From Hyalella azteca (lineage: Eukaryota > Arthropoda > Malacostraca > Amphipoda > Hyalellidae), in assembly GCF_000764305.2 (NCBI RefSeq), contig NW_025941577.1:1-64000 (forward strand): a stretch of 64,000 nucleotides of DNA, given 5' to 3'. The first letter of the stretch is position 1. Each line of letters begins with the position of its first letter. Shown here one piece after another: positions 35,291 to 46,085 of this stretch. The position numbers and the translations under genes are program-made. The notes under the pieces are model-generated. The model saw only the letters and a program-made list of their open reading frames with translations. It had not been told where the DNA came from and searched no databases.

Positions 35291-36614
35291 GATTGTTCAA
35301 AGATCGTTTCAAAACAGATGAGAAATTTCAACACCACAATGCGAGTACCACGTAACCATAGTATGTAAAATAAATTCGATTTTGTTTCATTTAGGTAATG
35401 ATGATTTTACCGATAATGGAATGATTTTCAACTCGATTATAATGATTAATTGTATTTGAGAACGATGAAGCGTCACTTGGAATACGCAGCGTGACTCAGC
35501 ACTTATCGGTCGGGGCAGCAACTACAGAGATAACGCCAGCACTTCAGAAGCTGTATAATGAAAACCGATTAAGTTATGTGGTGAGATAATTAATAATTCA
35601 TAATAGTCATTATAATTTGAAATTTGAGACTCGTCTTGAGTAATTCATAGAAATCATATTTTTATTCCAAATAAAAGTACAATAAATTAAAAAATGCAAT
35701 TAATTCACGGCAATGGCTGTAAATTTTTCAAGTTATATTTGTGTTGTTCGGCAGGCATTGACGTTCAAAATTAAGACCCGTTTCTCTCAAATATTTTTCC
35801 ACATATTTTCCTCATCAATGAAATTTAAATTATTATTTAGCATCTCAAAAATTCAATTCCATTCAGGCTGACTATATTACCTAATTCTATTAACTGACTT
35901 ACAATCAAATAAATTTACGATAATCATTTATGAACAGGTTATATTATCAACTCTTTTCTTCGAATGCATTAGTCCAGCACTTAATATTTATTCTATATTG
36001 AATTATATTTGAAATATATATATTCATATTTTAAATATAATTTTAATAAAATTATTCCATTCCTGTTAATCTTTCGTCCCTGACAAGAAAGATGATCTTC
36101 ATACTCGCGCCTCTGCATCCTTGCTAGCTTCTCTATTTAACGATGAGTTACAGCCCTGGGATCTTTAATTCAGTTAATTTAAATGCAATTAATTTTTTTC
36201 ATTCAACTTTTGTTGCTGATTCTTAGCGCTTTATGATTAAACCGTTGCATGCAGAATTCTTACTCCAGCTCATCCCTTCAACTTTAATTTCGATCATTTA
36301 TCAATGCGATGCGTCAAGGTTTCGCCCAGTACGTGGAAATTAACCCTCTATTCTCAAGCACAATCGCTTGTATTTTCTGCCTCCACTCTGTTTGATCGAA
36401 AAAGTTACTTTAGTAATCACGAAATTACCCTTGGATTCTAAACTATTGTAAAAATCACCCTAGTGTTAATGCTAGAATTATCCAAAGATTTAAAACGATA
36501 TATATTTACCGCGTCGGATGGAGAACGATCCCGATGTTGAAGTCGGAGTCTGAGCTATCATGCACAATACGTTGAAATTCAAGTGATAAAATGTTATAAT
36601 TTCTTGTTTTTCTT
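35291..36614. other. Noncoding stretch
   Basis: AT-rich. Nothing recognised. Confidence 0.5.
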
Positions 36615-36768
36615 CTCATCACTGACAATCATCGTATCATCACCGACAATTATCGTATCATCACTGACAATCATCGTATCATCACTGACAATCATCGTAT
36701 CATCACTGACAATCATCGTATCATCACTGACAATCATCGTATCATCACTGGCAATCATCGTATGTGAC
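36615..36768. repeat. 21-bp minisatellite, about 7 copies
   Basis: Near-identical units with the core CATCACTGACAATCATCGTA. The Ile-Ile-Val-Ser-Ser-Leu-Thr ORF is a by-product. Confidence 0.93.
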
Positions 36769-37106
36769 TAGGATTAAACATTTTTCTTTGTGTGCACTTG
36801 CCTTCATTTGTGCGACCCTGAAAGGCTTAGCTTAACTTCTTTAATGGCTTACAATCAAGTGTACCGGAAGATTTATGAACGTGGCGTAAAATGTTTACTA
36901 ATGACACCGGAAGGGAAATTAACGAAAGTTTAAAGCTATAAAAGGCTCATAGAAAGCTTCTTTCATCGAGCTTCTCCCTCTTATGAATGGAGTGAAGGTC
37001 GACGGTGAGGTAATGGAGTTGTACGGTTACACACACAGACGTGTTAACCGTGTAAGTGGGCTAATTAACACATCAATTTAAAGAAACCGAAATTTAATTG
37101 AAACTC
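36769..37106. other. Noncoding stretch
   Basis: Nothing recognised between the 21-bp array and the 33-bp array. Confidence 0.45.
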
Positions 37107-37199
37107 TCCCACGCAATAGCACAAGCACCACGTCATACAGACTATTTCTTGGCACAAGCACCACGCCGTACAGACTATATCGTGGCACAAGCACCACGA
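37107..37199. repeat. 33-bp minisatellite abutting repeat C
   Basis: ACAAGCACCACG occurs at 37121, 37154 and 37187 (33-bp steps). The last unit is cut at CACGA exactly where the copy of repeat C begins (37200). Confidence 0.8.
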
Positions 37200-37893
37200 A
37201 ATTATATTGATCGTAATGGTTTCGAGCTGCGTCGCCTCAATCGCACCCCGAAGCAGCGGCAAACTTCCCGACAGCGTCGAGATTGCTGGAGTGCCGCCGC
37301 TGCACAACACGCGGTTGACATGGGTGAATGCCTAAAAATTATGATGATAGATTTTAGCAAATTGGGATGAATCTATATAATTAAGAATAATGCCAAGAAC
37401 ATAGTTCTGGAAGCTATATATAGTTCAATAATTTGAGGGTTATAACTATAACGTAGGGCATTCACCTTTAAAGAGTGCACGAGTGGAAAAAGCATTAGTG
37501 ATCACAATGTGTATCAACTAAAGAAACTGAAGGTAGAAGGCCGACCGGCATGTCACTCCAATCCGTGCACTGCGACCCACCTCTACCACAGTAGGCTTTC
37601 ATAGAGTCCACAGACGAGTCAGCAGGCGAAGTAGTCGGCCTCCTGCGCGCCGTCGGGTGCTAGCGTCTCCACGGAGTGCCACCTCGCTGACGGAGTTGAC
37701 CGAAGAAGGACTAGCCGCTCTCCATCCTTACGCGAAGTTCAAAATACACAGGTACGGAGCGATCCGTACACGCGTTGCAGTAGTGTGTAGAGGAGGTTGT
37801 CATGCGGTGATAGTTGGTGCTGAACTGGCTTGGAATGGCTGCCCGGGCTGAAAATCTCGAGGCTGCGGATTAACCTCGATATGGCGAAATTAA
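37200..37893 (+). repeat. Dispersed repeat C, copy 1 (identical to 63307-64000)
   Basis: By eye all 694 positions match 63307-64000. The left boundary is sharp: A at 37199 against C at 63306. The right boundary is unknown because copy 2 runs off the window. Open frames of 60-90 codons inside (for example ending MGECLKIMMIDFSKLG) match nothing I know. It lies directly 5' of the C-terminal half of a PIN-like pseudogene. Confidence 0.93.
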
Positions 37894-37996
37894 GTGGGTG
37901 CAAGTAAACACGTAAAGGAGATAATGCCGTCGGAAAATGAATTTAAATTTAGACATGGGGAACATTGTGATCACTCCTTGCTTAAAATGAAATGAA

Positions 37997-39013
37997 ATGA
38001 ATGATAGCAGTTTTCAACAACTATACCCTAATCACTATACCCTTTTCACCACCAAGAAGGAACAGTTCTTGACGAATGCATCCAACAAACAGGAGTATGT
38101 GAACATGCTTTCCCAGAAACTGGTGTCTGCTGGCTGTCATGTTCAACAAGCAGAAGGTGATGCTGATGTTCTCATTGCCACAACAGCAATGGAGTGTGCA
38201 AATGAATGTTCCACCACAGTTATAGGAGAAGACACCGACCTGTTAATTCTTTTCATCTTTAGTACTAATCCAGAATCGGAGGCACTCTATCTGCAGTCTG
38301 ACAAGAAGAAGAGAAAGAAGTTCCGAGTCTGGGACATTCACTGGTTCCAGATGTCCGTAGGGCCAGAAATGTGTACCTAGCTACTGCCATTTGTACATGC
38401 CATTGCTGGTTGTGACACTACATCTCCTCTGTTTGGTATTGGCAAGGGCGTTCCACTTCGAAAGTTAAAGTCTGAACAGATATTTAGGAAGCAAGCTAAT
38501 GTATTTTCTGAAGTTGCAACCAACGATGAGGTACAAAACGCAGGTGAAGAAGCACTTGTATGTTTGTATGGAGGGTAACCTAACGAAGGTCTTGACAAGC
38601 TGCGATACCACAAGTACTGTGAGAAGGTGTCAACAAGTACTTCTCCAGTCCAGGTACACACTCTCCCACCCACTGCTGCAGATGCTATGTATCACTGCAT
38701 GAGAGTCTATTACCAGGTACAGGATTGGATAGGTCAGCCTGCACTATATCCAAACCAGTGGGGATGGAGTCTAGTAGAGGGTCGACTGAACCCCACAATA
38801 ACAGACCTACCACCAGCAATACAGGCACTGCTGTAGGTTGTTCATTGAAACTGTGAAAGTGACTGCAGCTCACGAAGATGCACATGCAGGAAGATGAAAG
38901 TGTTCTGCGGCCTGTGGTGAGTGTAGGGTACCAGCTGCGGCAATTCCTCTCCAGTGAACATGAACGAAGAAGATGATGTCAACGTATTTTATTATACAGT
39001 GAACACATTATAA
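37997..39013 (+). pseudogene. C-terminal half of a PIN/XPG-type nuclease-like repetitive ORF
   Basis: One frame reads through 1,017 nt and is broken by stops at 38378, 38576, 38834, 38846, 38918 and 38924. Signature acidic blocks appear in XPG/FEN1-like order: AEGDADVLI (near 38150), IGEDTDLLIL (near 38225) and, after the first stop, HAIAGCDTTS (near 38400). Then come TLPPTAADAMYH and a QWGW region (to 38833). A Cys-rich tail follows (NCESDC..RRCTC, then GTSCGNS), typical of a zinc-binding end. From memory this is a multicopy invertebrate ORF family with an N-terminal Cys/His module, a PIN-like domain and a C-terminal Cys cluster. The last two stops may reflect compensating indels at about 38908-38927, because ACGECRG is readable in another frame. 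It is dead as a gene; whether the family is itself mobile is uncertain. Confidence 0.75.
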
Positions 39014-40065
39014 TGACAATTGACTTTCATATTTCTAACAGTAAATGTATTCCTATTATATTACTTCAGCAATTTGTATTCTATTGGCAAACTGGTCAAG
39101 CGATATTATGTCATGTTATGAATTTCTTACAGTGGACTATTTACACTTACATATAATATATAAACCATATCTAATTTCAAGACATCTAATGTATTCAAAT
39201 CTCATTAAACTGTGTGAACATATATTTGATGATTTATTTATAGGAAAATTAAAAATGATACACTTTAGTACAACAGTAGGTGCATTATATTTGGAAAAAG
39301 TTATAAAATAAATACCCAAAATATTAATTTATTTTTTAGACTCTTCCCCCACTTAGATTTTTTTACATTTTTTGGTGTAAGTACTACATTATGTGTGGAT
39401 AATATCCCCACAAAAAGAAATTCTGTTTCAATTTTTTCTAGGTCTATACACAGAATGACTGGACTATAAGGGCTGAAGTGTACAAATATCGTCCCAGAAA
39501 TCTGCAAGAACTATAACATGCCATTAGGCAGGAAGTGGCAGCCATTACAAAGGAAGTTACACGAAGAGCTATAGGCAACTTCAGGGAAAGACTTCGTGAA
39601 TGTCATAACAATGGGGGACATCATTTGTCAAACATAATTTTCAAAACCAAGTAAAGTGTACTATTTGATATAAAATGGCATCAAATAAGCTATTCACAAA
39701 TAAAATTAATTGTTCTGTATGAGTCGTATGATTTTTGCAAAAGCCTATTGAAATCAGGGATTTTTTTTGAAGGACCCTGTACTTCTGGTGTATAAACTAT
39801 ATGGTATAAGTTCTTGGGATGGTATAAACTATACCATCACATGTACTATGTAAATGTGAACGCTACAATATATCAAAACACAGCTGCTAATATACGAGAC
39901 AAAATAGAAAATTATAAGAGTTATCCTGCCGCTAAGATCGACTCTACAGTCGTCAATTTTTTATAAGCTTCGACTGCCGGTCTGACTTGCCGTACAAACT
40001 TCTGAACGTCGCTGGAATATTCACTGAGCTCGAGCCTTGAAGAGACCGAGCTAGAGCAATGTTCC
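39014..40065. other. Noncoding stretch, possibly the 3' flank of the PIN-like pseudogene
   Basis: AT-rich. No supported gene. Around 39440-39660 the sequence is less AT-rich and may be an old repeat remnant. Confidence 0.4.
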
Positions 40066-40381
40066 GTCTCACTCTGCGTGTCTCACTCTATACCTTACTC
40101 TGTGTGTCTCACTCTATACCTTACTCTGTGTGTCTCACTCTATACCTTACTCTGTGTGTCTCACTCTATACCTTACTCTGTGTGTCTCACTCTACCTCAC
40201 TCTGTGTGTCTCACTCTACCTTACTCTGTGTGTCTCACTCTACCTTACTCTGTGTGCCTCGCTCTACCTCACTCTGTGTGTCTCACTCTTCCTCACTCTG
40301 CGTGTCTCACTCTACCTCACTCTGCGTGTCTCACTCTGTGTGTGTCTCACTCTGTGTGTCTCACTCTGTGTGTCTCACTCT
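40066..40381. repeat. Minisatellite of 26- then 23-24-bp units
   Basis: GTGTGTCTCACTCTATACCT-type units are followed by versions without TATA, then by short GTGTGTCTCACTCT units. The array stops at a Tn5 mosaic-end pair. All plus-strand ORFs here are by-products. Confidence 0.92.
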
Positions 40382-40419
40382 CTGTCTCTTATACACATCT
40401 AGATGTGTATAAGAGACAG
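40382..40419. other. Nextera/Tn5 mosaic-end junction (library artefact)
   Basis: CTGTCTCTTATACACATCT (40382-40400) is followed immediately by its reverse complement (40401-40419). This 38-bp head-to-head pair of Tn5 mosaic ends is the known circularisation junction of Nextera mate-pair libraries and is not expected in an animal genome. The flanks are two unrelated minisatellites, so the join is probably artificial. Confidence 0.95.
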
Positions 40420-40427
40420 GTCCTACT

Positions 40428-40560
40428 ACTCGTAATATTAATTATGATGGAGATACAGACCTCGGTACTCGTAATATTAATTATGATGGAGATACAGACC
40501 TCGGTACTCGTAATATTAATTTGTTGGAGATACAGACCTCGTCGATACTCGCAATATTCA
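40428..40560. repeat. 39-bp minisatellite, about 3.3 copies
   Basis: ACTCGTAATATTAATTATGA starts at 40428, 40467 and 40506, with a fourth diverged start at 40547. It begins right after the mosaic-end junction. Confidence 0.9.
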
Positions 40561-42172
40561 TTATGTTGCACATATTAATGTCACCTGATTAACTGTAAAA
40601 TGAATTTTTCTAAGGGCACATCAATTAAAAAAGCAATCCTATTAAATTTCCGAGGCTAAAATATTGTCATGAACGAAAGTTTTATACTTAAATTATGTTT
40701 TTCCATCGAACGAAAACTCTTTGCATGACAAACAGAGGAATAATTTTTTCTCAAAATAAAGAAAGATGTTCTCAAATAAAGGTGAAATTTCTTGCCTAAA
40801 AATAAACGCTATCCTATCATATAAAATTTATTTTATTCTGAATATTTTGAAAATATATAAGGTGCCTTCTTTCTAAATTGCCGAAATTTTCCAAATTAAT
40901 CCTATTAAAGCAACAGGAATCGTACACTCAAAAGAAAATAAACTGAGGATCGAAACCTTAAATAAAAACAGCTTTCATGATCCATGTAAGGAGCACAAAC
41001 AGCTGCAATAACAAAATAGAAGAACAAGTTCGTGTTCCATATAACAGGCTCAGCTGGAGTGTTCTTCGAACAGCTGTAGGACTGAACAAACTTCAAGCTT
41101 ATTAATTCCATCGATCTTTTATAGGACCTTGATCGATATTTCTATGCCGAACGAGGAGTGGTTCATTCAAATTCCCCACATATTAAGGATTTGAGAAATA
41201 TGAAATTAAATATTTATAGGAACTATGGGCCTAAAATAGGAAAAGTTCATGATAAACTTTATCATTATGAAAAGGGAGCTATAAATTAATATTTTGGTAG
41301 GCATAATAATATGGTAGAATGTAAGGGACCGAAATTGTTCCTCAAGTGAAATTGTAAACTGAAAGAGAATATCATTTCTGCAGTGGTATCAATATTTGAA
41401 TGAAAGAGTATTAGACACACATGGTATTTACCTAATATTCAAATTTATCCAATATAATAGAGAGAGTTAGGTAATTTCCTCAAACAAATTTCTTACCATT
41501 GAAGAATATTTTTCTTAATGAGGCTGATCATTTACCATGTGACACACAAATAACATATGGCTCACGCATCCATTAATTTCATTTCACCGTCACTTAAAAT
41601 CACGCAATACAACGTCAAATAATTAAATGTGTTTTCAAGGAATATAAGCTGGAACTGGGGTTCGATCCATCTCCCCTGCCGGCGATGCAGTGAGCAGGAT
41701 TAAAGGATAGGCAGTGATCTGGATTAAAGGATTGGATCCTCCAAAAACATCTCCACTCACGACCAGGCCACTAAAAACATGTTTGATATTTGCGCCCAGA
41801 TCTCCTTCAAAACATTCCTTTTGCTCGATCTGTGCATGTTCTTTCCCAGGAGTTATTCATATGTATTGCTGATGTACGTAAAATTAAATAATTTAATTTT
41901 TGTGCGTTTTATTGCTTAAGCTGTTGAGCATTGCGGTAAAAATTTCGATTCAATAGCCATCTTTTTTACAAACTTGGTATAATTTTCAATATCAATTAAT
42001 TTTAACACGCAAAAAGAAAATTTTATATATAAAAAGAAGATTTTATATAATTATTTTCGCTATAAATTCTATCAGTTACTGCCAAAGATGTTTTTAAAAA
42101 TTTACTCAAAATCTTACGTTGTGCCATCGAATCTTTACCAGTGATATCCCCCCGTTAAAAACGGTAGTCGAA
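40561..42172. other. Noncoding stretch
   Basis: AT-rich. A GGTTCGATCC word at about 41660 lacks a partnered tRNA A box or acceptor stem. No gene is supported. Confidence 0.5.
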
Positions 42173-42312
42173 ACAGAACTTTTGAACAGGACTTTTGAAC
42201 GGGATTTTTGAACGGCACTTTTGAACGGGACTTTTGAACGGAACTTTCGAATTGGACTTTTGAACAGGACTTTTGAACGGGACTCTTGAACGGGATTTTT
42301 GAACGGGACTTT
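42173..42312. repeat. 13-bp minisatellite, about 11 copies
   Basis: Unit ACTTTTGAACGGG with single-base variants. Confidence 0.92.
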
Positions 42313-42398
42313 CCCCGCTAGCAACTGTAAGTCATTGTCGTACGGCATGAGCACTGACTATGCTGTACTATGTAGACGCTTCATAATAGAAATTCTAC

Positions 42399-42505
42399 CC
42401 AAATGAGTCATCCTGACCCAGTTTGAGTCAGCAATAAGTCATATCAGTGCCACGTGCCGAAAGTGTGTCATGATTTGAACAATATAATCCAGGAATGTAT
42501 CTGAG
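42399..42505 (+). mobile_element. MITE family A, copy 9 (5' truncated)
   Basis: Starts inside the family core (ATGAGTCATCCTGACCCAGT) and continues with ATCAGTGCCACGTGC, GTGTGTCATGATTTGAACAA and a diverged right end. Confidence 0.65.
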
Positions 42506-42657
42506 AGCCGAGTCAAGTGAGAAGACATTATGAGGGTTAATACAGAAGCTATAACTGAAGGCCTTCACGTCGACGGTGAAAGACGCACAAGGCAATTAAC
42601 GAACTGAAGGCATAGAAGCCTTAATAGCCTGCATACAATAAGTGGGAGAAAGGCATA

Positions 42658-42812
42658 CACTCACAAGAATGGACCGGTCATATTGTCCAAATTTTCTTCA
42701 TGCAGCATTTGTACCTTTTATTTATGCCCAGCCAAAATGGGCCAAGATGACGATCGCACGGGGTAAAGATTGCATCGCTATTAGGACAAAGTATTACTTA
42801 TTTTTCTCAGTG
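42658..42812 (-). mobile_element. MITE family A, copy 10
   Basis: CACTCACAAGAATGGACCGG, GTCATATTGTCCAAAT, AAAATGGGCCAAGATGA, GATTGCATCGCTATTAGGAC and TTTTTCTCAGTG, in reverse orientation. Confidence 0.82.
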
Positions 42813-43084
42813 TAGGCGTCACAAGGTGCAGTGTTTACGCTGCTAATGAAGTATAATGGCCGGGGCCACAGAGCTGCGCTTTCAAGTGAAGTCGTTAGAG
42901 TGACAAGGTTTCAGTTTCGAGTTCCTCCAAAACGCCGGAATCTCCCGTAGCTTCACTTCCGTTTCTTTGGTCGAGATTTCCTTGATACATAAACAAACAT
43001 GCGAGCTGCCTTCTTGTAACCTGAGGAACAGTCGTGCCTTCACTCAATATTCACGAAAATCAGTGAGTAATTATGTTAAAATAT

Positions 43085-43232
43085 TGACACATTTTCTTAC
43101 AAACAGAGCAAGCAGAGAACGGACGTAACAATAAAGGCGCTATTTTACAAGGCAAGACTTGGTCAGGAAGACCCACGCTGTAGTAAAAAGAGCATCGTTA
43201 TTTGGACAAAGTCTCACTCCTTCCTCTGAGTG
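43085..43232 (-). mobile_element. MITE family A, copy 11
   Basis: TGACACATTTTCTTAC at the left, ACTTGGTCAGGAAGACCCA in the middle, GCATCGTTATTTGGACAAAG and CTCTGAGTG at the right. Confidence 0.75.
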
Positions 43233-44325
43233 ATAAACGTCGTTTGCGTCGGGTTGCAATAGACGACTGTGATTAACTTGAATAAATAATTTTATTTAGT
43301 GGCTGTTTCGCCCAGCGTGAGTAAGAAATGTGTTCGTCTTAAGTAGATTGGAATAATTAAATTATTTGATGAATTGCCTCATTAATTTTGATTGGGAATT
43401 TGATAAAAAGAAATCATTTGATTTACTTAAGGTAAAATTGAATTTATCAACCGACATATAACATAGAATATTATAAATTTTCATAACGAAGTGAAGTGGA
43501 TTGATAATGTGCCCGGAGTTCATTTACAATGTTTTGTCTATACATTCACACTAATAACGACTGATACTTTCATAGTATAAACACTTTACTTGTTTTAATT
43601 TCATCATCTTTTACTCATCATGCGCGAATCCCAGATAGTTCTGGTTATAAAAACTTTAGCATGAAAACCGTGATGGTTTTCCTACATTTTAAAGAAAAAA
43701 AAGGTGAGTGAAGTGTTCAGTTTCATTCATTGTCAGGTAGCGTGTCAACTTCCACTTCGTCTCTTGAACAAAACGCTTCTCTTTTTCTAGGGTAATTCAT
43801 TTCAGCACAAATCCAGGGTAACTTTGCTGACAAACTTCCCGGCATTTGAGAGACTTACTTGAAGACTCTAAACTCTCCGCCTAATTACGGCTTAATGAGC
43901 TTCCAGCCTACCTTTTAACTAGATAAATTATAGCGTGACTTCACTCTAAACATCAACAGGGGCGTATTTGCGTTTGTATTTACGGGAAAAATTTGTTGAT
44001 GATAAATTTAAAGTTATAGAATCGGCTCTTCATAGATTTAAAATGAAGGCGATATTTGCATTGAAATATATAATGGGAACTCAGAATTGAAATTTCTGAT
44101 GGAATTAAAAATTTTTATTGTTAAGCAGACTAAAAGCACGACAACATGAAAATTAAATTAAAATTAAACGGAATTAAACGGAATTATTAAACACAATAAT
44201 TTTTCATTGCAATTATACCAATTATTGTGAAAAACATTGAACGTATAAACACGTGCAATTAATTTTTATTAATTAGCAGTCAGAGTTACGATGTTTTAAA
44301 TTAAGCAATCCGGGTTTATGCATTG
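43233..44325. other. Noncoding stretch between MITE copies
   Basis: AT-rich. No supported feature. Confidence 0.45.
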
Positions 44326-44466
44326 CACGCAGCACGATTTGTCATAACAGCGATGCACTTTTTTACATTTTTGCAGGTCATCCGGACCTAGCTTGGCCCC
44401 CCAAATGAGCGTGTCATCATAAAGTGTCACTATTTTGACAATATAACCTGTTCCTTTTTCTGAGTG
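44326..44466 (+). mobile_element. MITE family A, copy 12
   Basis: TTTGTCATAACAGCGATGCA, GGTCATCCGGACCTAGCTTG, AGTGTCACTATTTTGACAAT and CTTTTTCTGAGTG. The 108-codon minus-strand ORF across it is a chance frame. Confidence 0.75.
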
Positions 44467-45154
44467 CAGTATCGAGCATGACATACTAGAGCTTTTTTTA
44501 TCAGACTTGGAATGCCGTACGAGAAACCGTTTACATTCTTGATTCATTCTTATTCCGAATTCTTGTCCGTAATGGGAATTCGAAAAGCAGGAATCCGAGA
44601 AGACGTTATCTTGGAGCTGCACGAATGCTGGCTTTTAAGCTCCCCGGAGCCCTGCAGAAAAATTTCACTTAATTGTATGGGATTTTACAGCAGCTAAAGA
44701 CATTTAAATTTAAATGAACAATGAAGAACGGATGAGGAAGTTGGAATTTTGGCAGACGTGAAGATTTTTATGTAATCGCAAATGGGGATTTATACGTCAT
44801 TAATTTTTCTAATTCAATATTTCTTTTCAATTCATTATTGAAACACGTCCTAAATTTCGAATCTTAATTTATTTCATCCTGTAAATAACACGTATAAAAC
44901 GTGAATATGGAATGTATTTTATAAAAGAATATGTTGATGTGAGTGGAAATTTATTTTGGACATCTGGATATGATTGCCAGCGATTGTTTTCTGGATGCCT
45001 TTTGAAAAATTAGAATATACATTCAAATAGTGAAATACGAATGATTATCTCCACTCACAAAAACAAAACACTTTAATTTAACTTTACTAATTGATTTATT
45101 TGTGTTTCTAGGACTGAACTTTTTCTGAACAGAATTTTGTGTCATGAACTGACG

Positions 45155-45245
45155 ATGGAGCTGGACTCCGAAACGTTTTCTCTTATAAAGATGTGGTGAA
45201 TTTTTGTGGTATTTTCTTTGCTTTTAAATTCCTGGTTAACTTGCG
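45155..45245 (+). repeat. Dispersed repeat B, copy 2, with hammerhead-core-like motif
   Basis: CTGACGA at about 45149-45155 leads into GGAG-loop-CTCC and then GAAAC. This is the order of the hammerhead ribozyme core (CUGANGA, stem II, GAAA), but with one extra T before the stem. It continues with TGAATTTTTGTGG and ends CTTTTAAATTCCTGGTTAAC, shared with 21376-21461. Related motifs occur in Penelope-like retroelements (from memory). No reverse-transcriptase remnant is visible here. Confidence 0.45.
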
Positions 45246-45287
45246 ATTCAAGCAAACAGGTGAGTGATTTTATTACTTAAATCCTGA

Positions 45288-45378
45288 TCCAGCTTTGCCT
45301 GATTCAAAGATGAATAGTGCTACATGCAGAGGGCGTGCTACTATTTGGACAACATAACCCATTTATTTTTCCGAATGC
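45288..45378 (+). mobile_element. MITE family A, copy 13 (partial)
   Basis: Right half only: AGTGCTACATGCAGAGGGCG, CTACTATTTGGACAACATAA and CCCATTTATTTTTCCGAATG. It lies just after dispersed repeat B copy 2. Confidence 0.65.
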
Positions 45379-45994
45379 ATCCCAGGATTTCGAATCCCTG
45401 AGGTGATTGGTTATAAATCCTCAGCGTAAATAATGGTCGAAGCGCGTCCTGAAAAATGCTTTTGTTCAAAGGTGTCCGTTTGAGAGCCTTTCTTCACGGA
45501 GACCTTCCCTAATCCGGCTAAGAATCCACGTTTTCTGGAAGCTGGCAAAACCCACTACGATGTTTCTGTGGTGGAAAAAGGTTGCCGTGCACCAAATATA
45601 AGTTTCAGTTTCAATAAGTTTCAGTTAAGTGCCTCCTTAGTTAAGTTTAGTTTCTCAACACAGTAAAAAGTTTACCGAAGTTTCGATATGCATTGAGTGA
45701 GATTTTGATTAGCATTTAGGAAATTTTGAACATTGAATTTTGACAGAATCTGATGTCGAAAAAGAATACAGCGCTGAAAATTTTGTGGAATCCTTGGAAA
45801 AGTGAAAGCGACTCACGTTTTTGAAGTACAAAATACCAAGCGTCTGAGAACCTTGCAAACCGTGTAAAATAAAATATTTGATATCCTCAAATATGACACG
45901 AATAAATTTTAAATGATTTCAGTTTAACATGATTATTACAATGGTTAGGGAAACTTTTCTTAAAAATGTAGATAATTAGTTTATTGAAATTTAC
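45379..45994. other. Noncoding stretch between inverted copies of repeat B
   Basis: AT-rich. No ORF of note. Confidence 0.4.
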
Positions 45995-46085
45995 AAATTA
46001 ACCAGAAATTTGAAAGTAAAGAAATTGCTCAATATAAAATATGGAGAACGCTTTAAGATTGTTATAAAGATCGTTCCGCTATGAA
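45995..46085 (-). repeat. Dispersed repeat B, copy 3 (inverted)
   Basis: TTAACCAGAAATTTGAAAGT on the plus strand is the reverse complement of the conserved 3' end of repeat B. It matches the 21.4-kb copy at about 26 of 27 positions. The rest is weaker. Confidence 0.5.

Noticed and set aside
36615..36768. CRISPR-like regular repeats (also other arrays)
   Set aside because: Units are directly adjacent with no unique spacers, and the context is eukaryotic.
37997..38380. Intact host nuclease gene
   Set aside because: The conserved protein continues past the stop at 38378 with further stops, and the family is multicopy. It is therefore a pseudogene fragment.
41650..41690. tRNA-like B box GGTTCGATCC
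   Set aside because: No A box, acceptor stem or anticodon arm at the proper distance.
44296..44622. 108-codon minus-strand ORF with many Cys
   Set aside because: Half of it is MITE copy 12; no protein-family signature.
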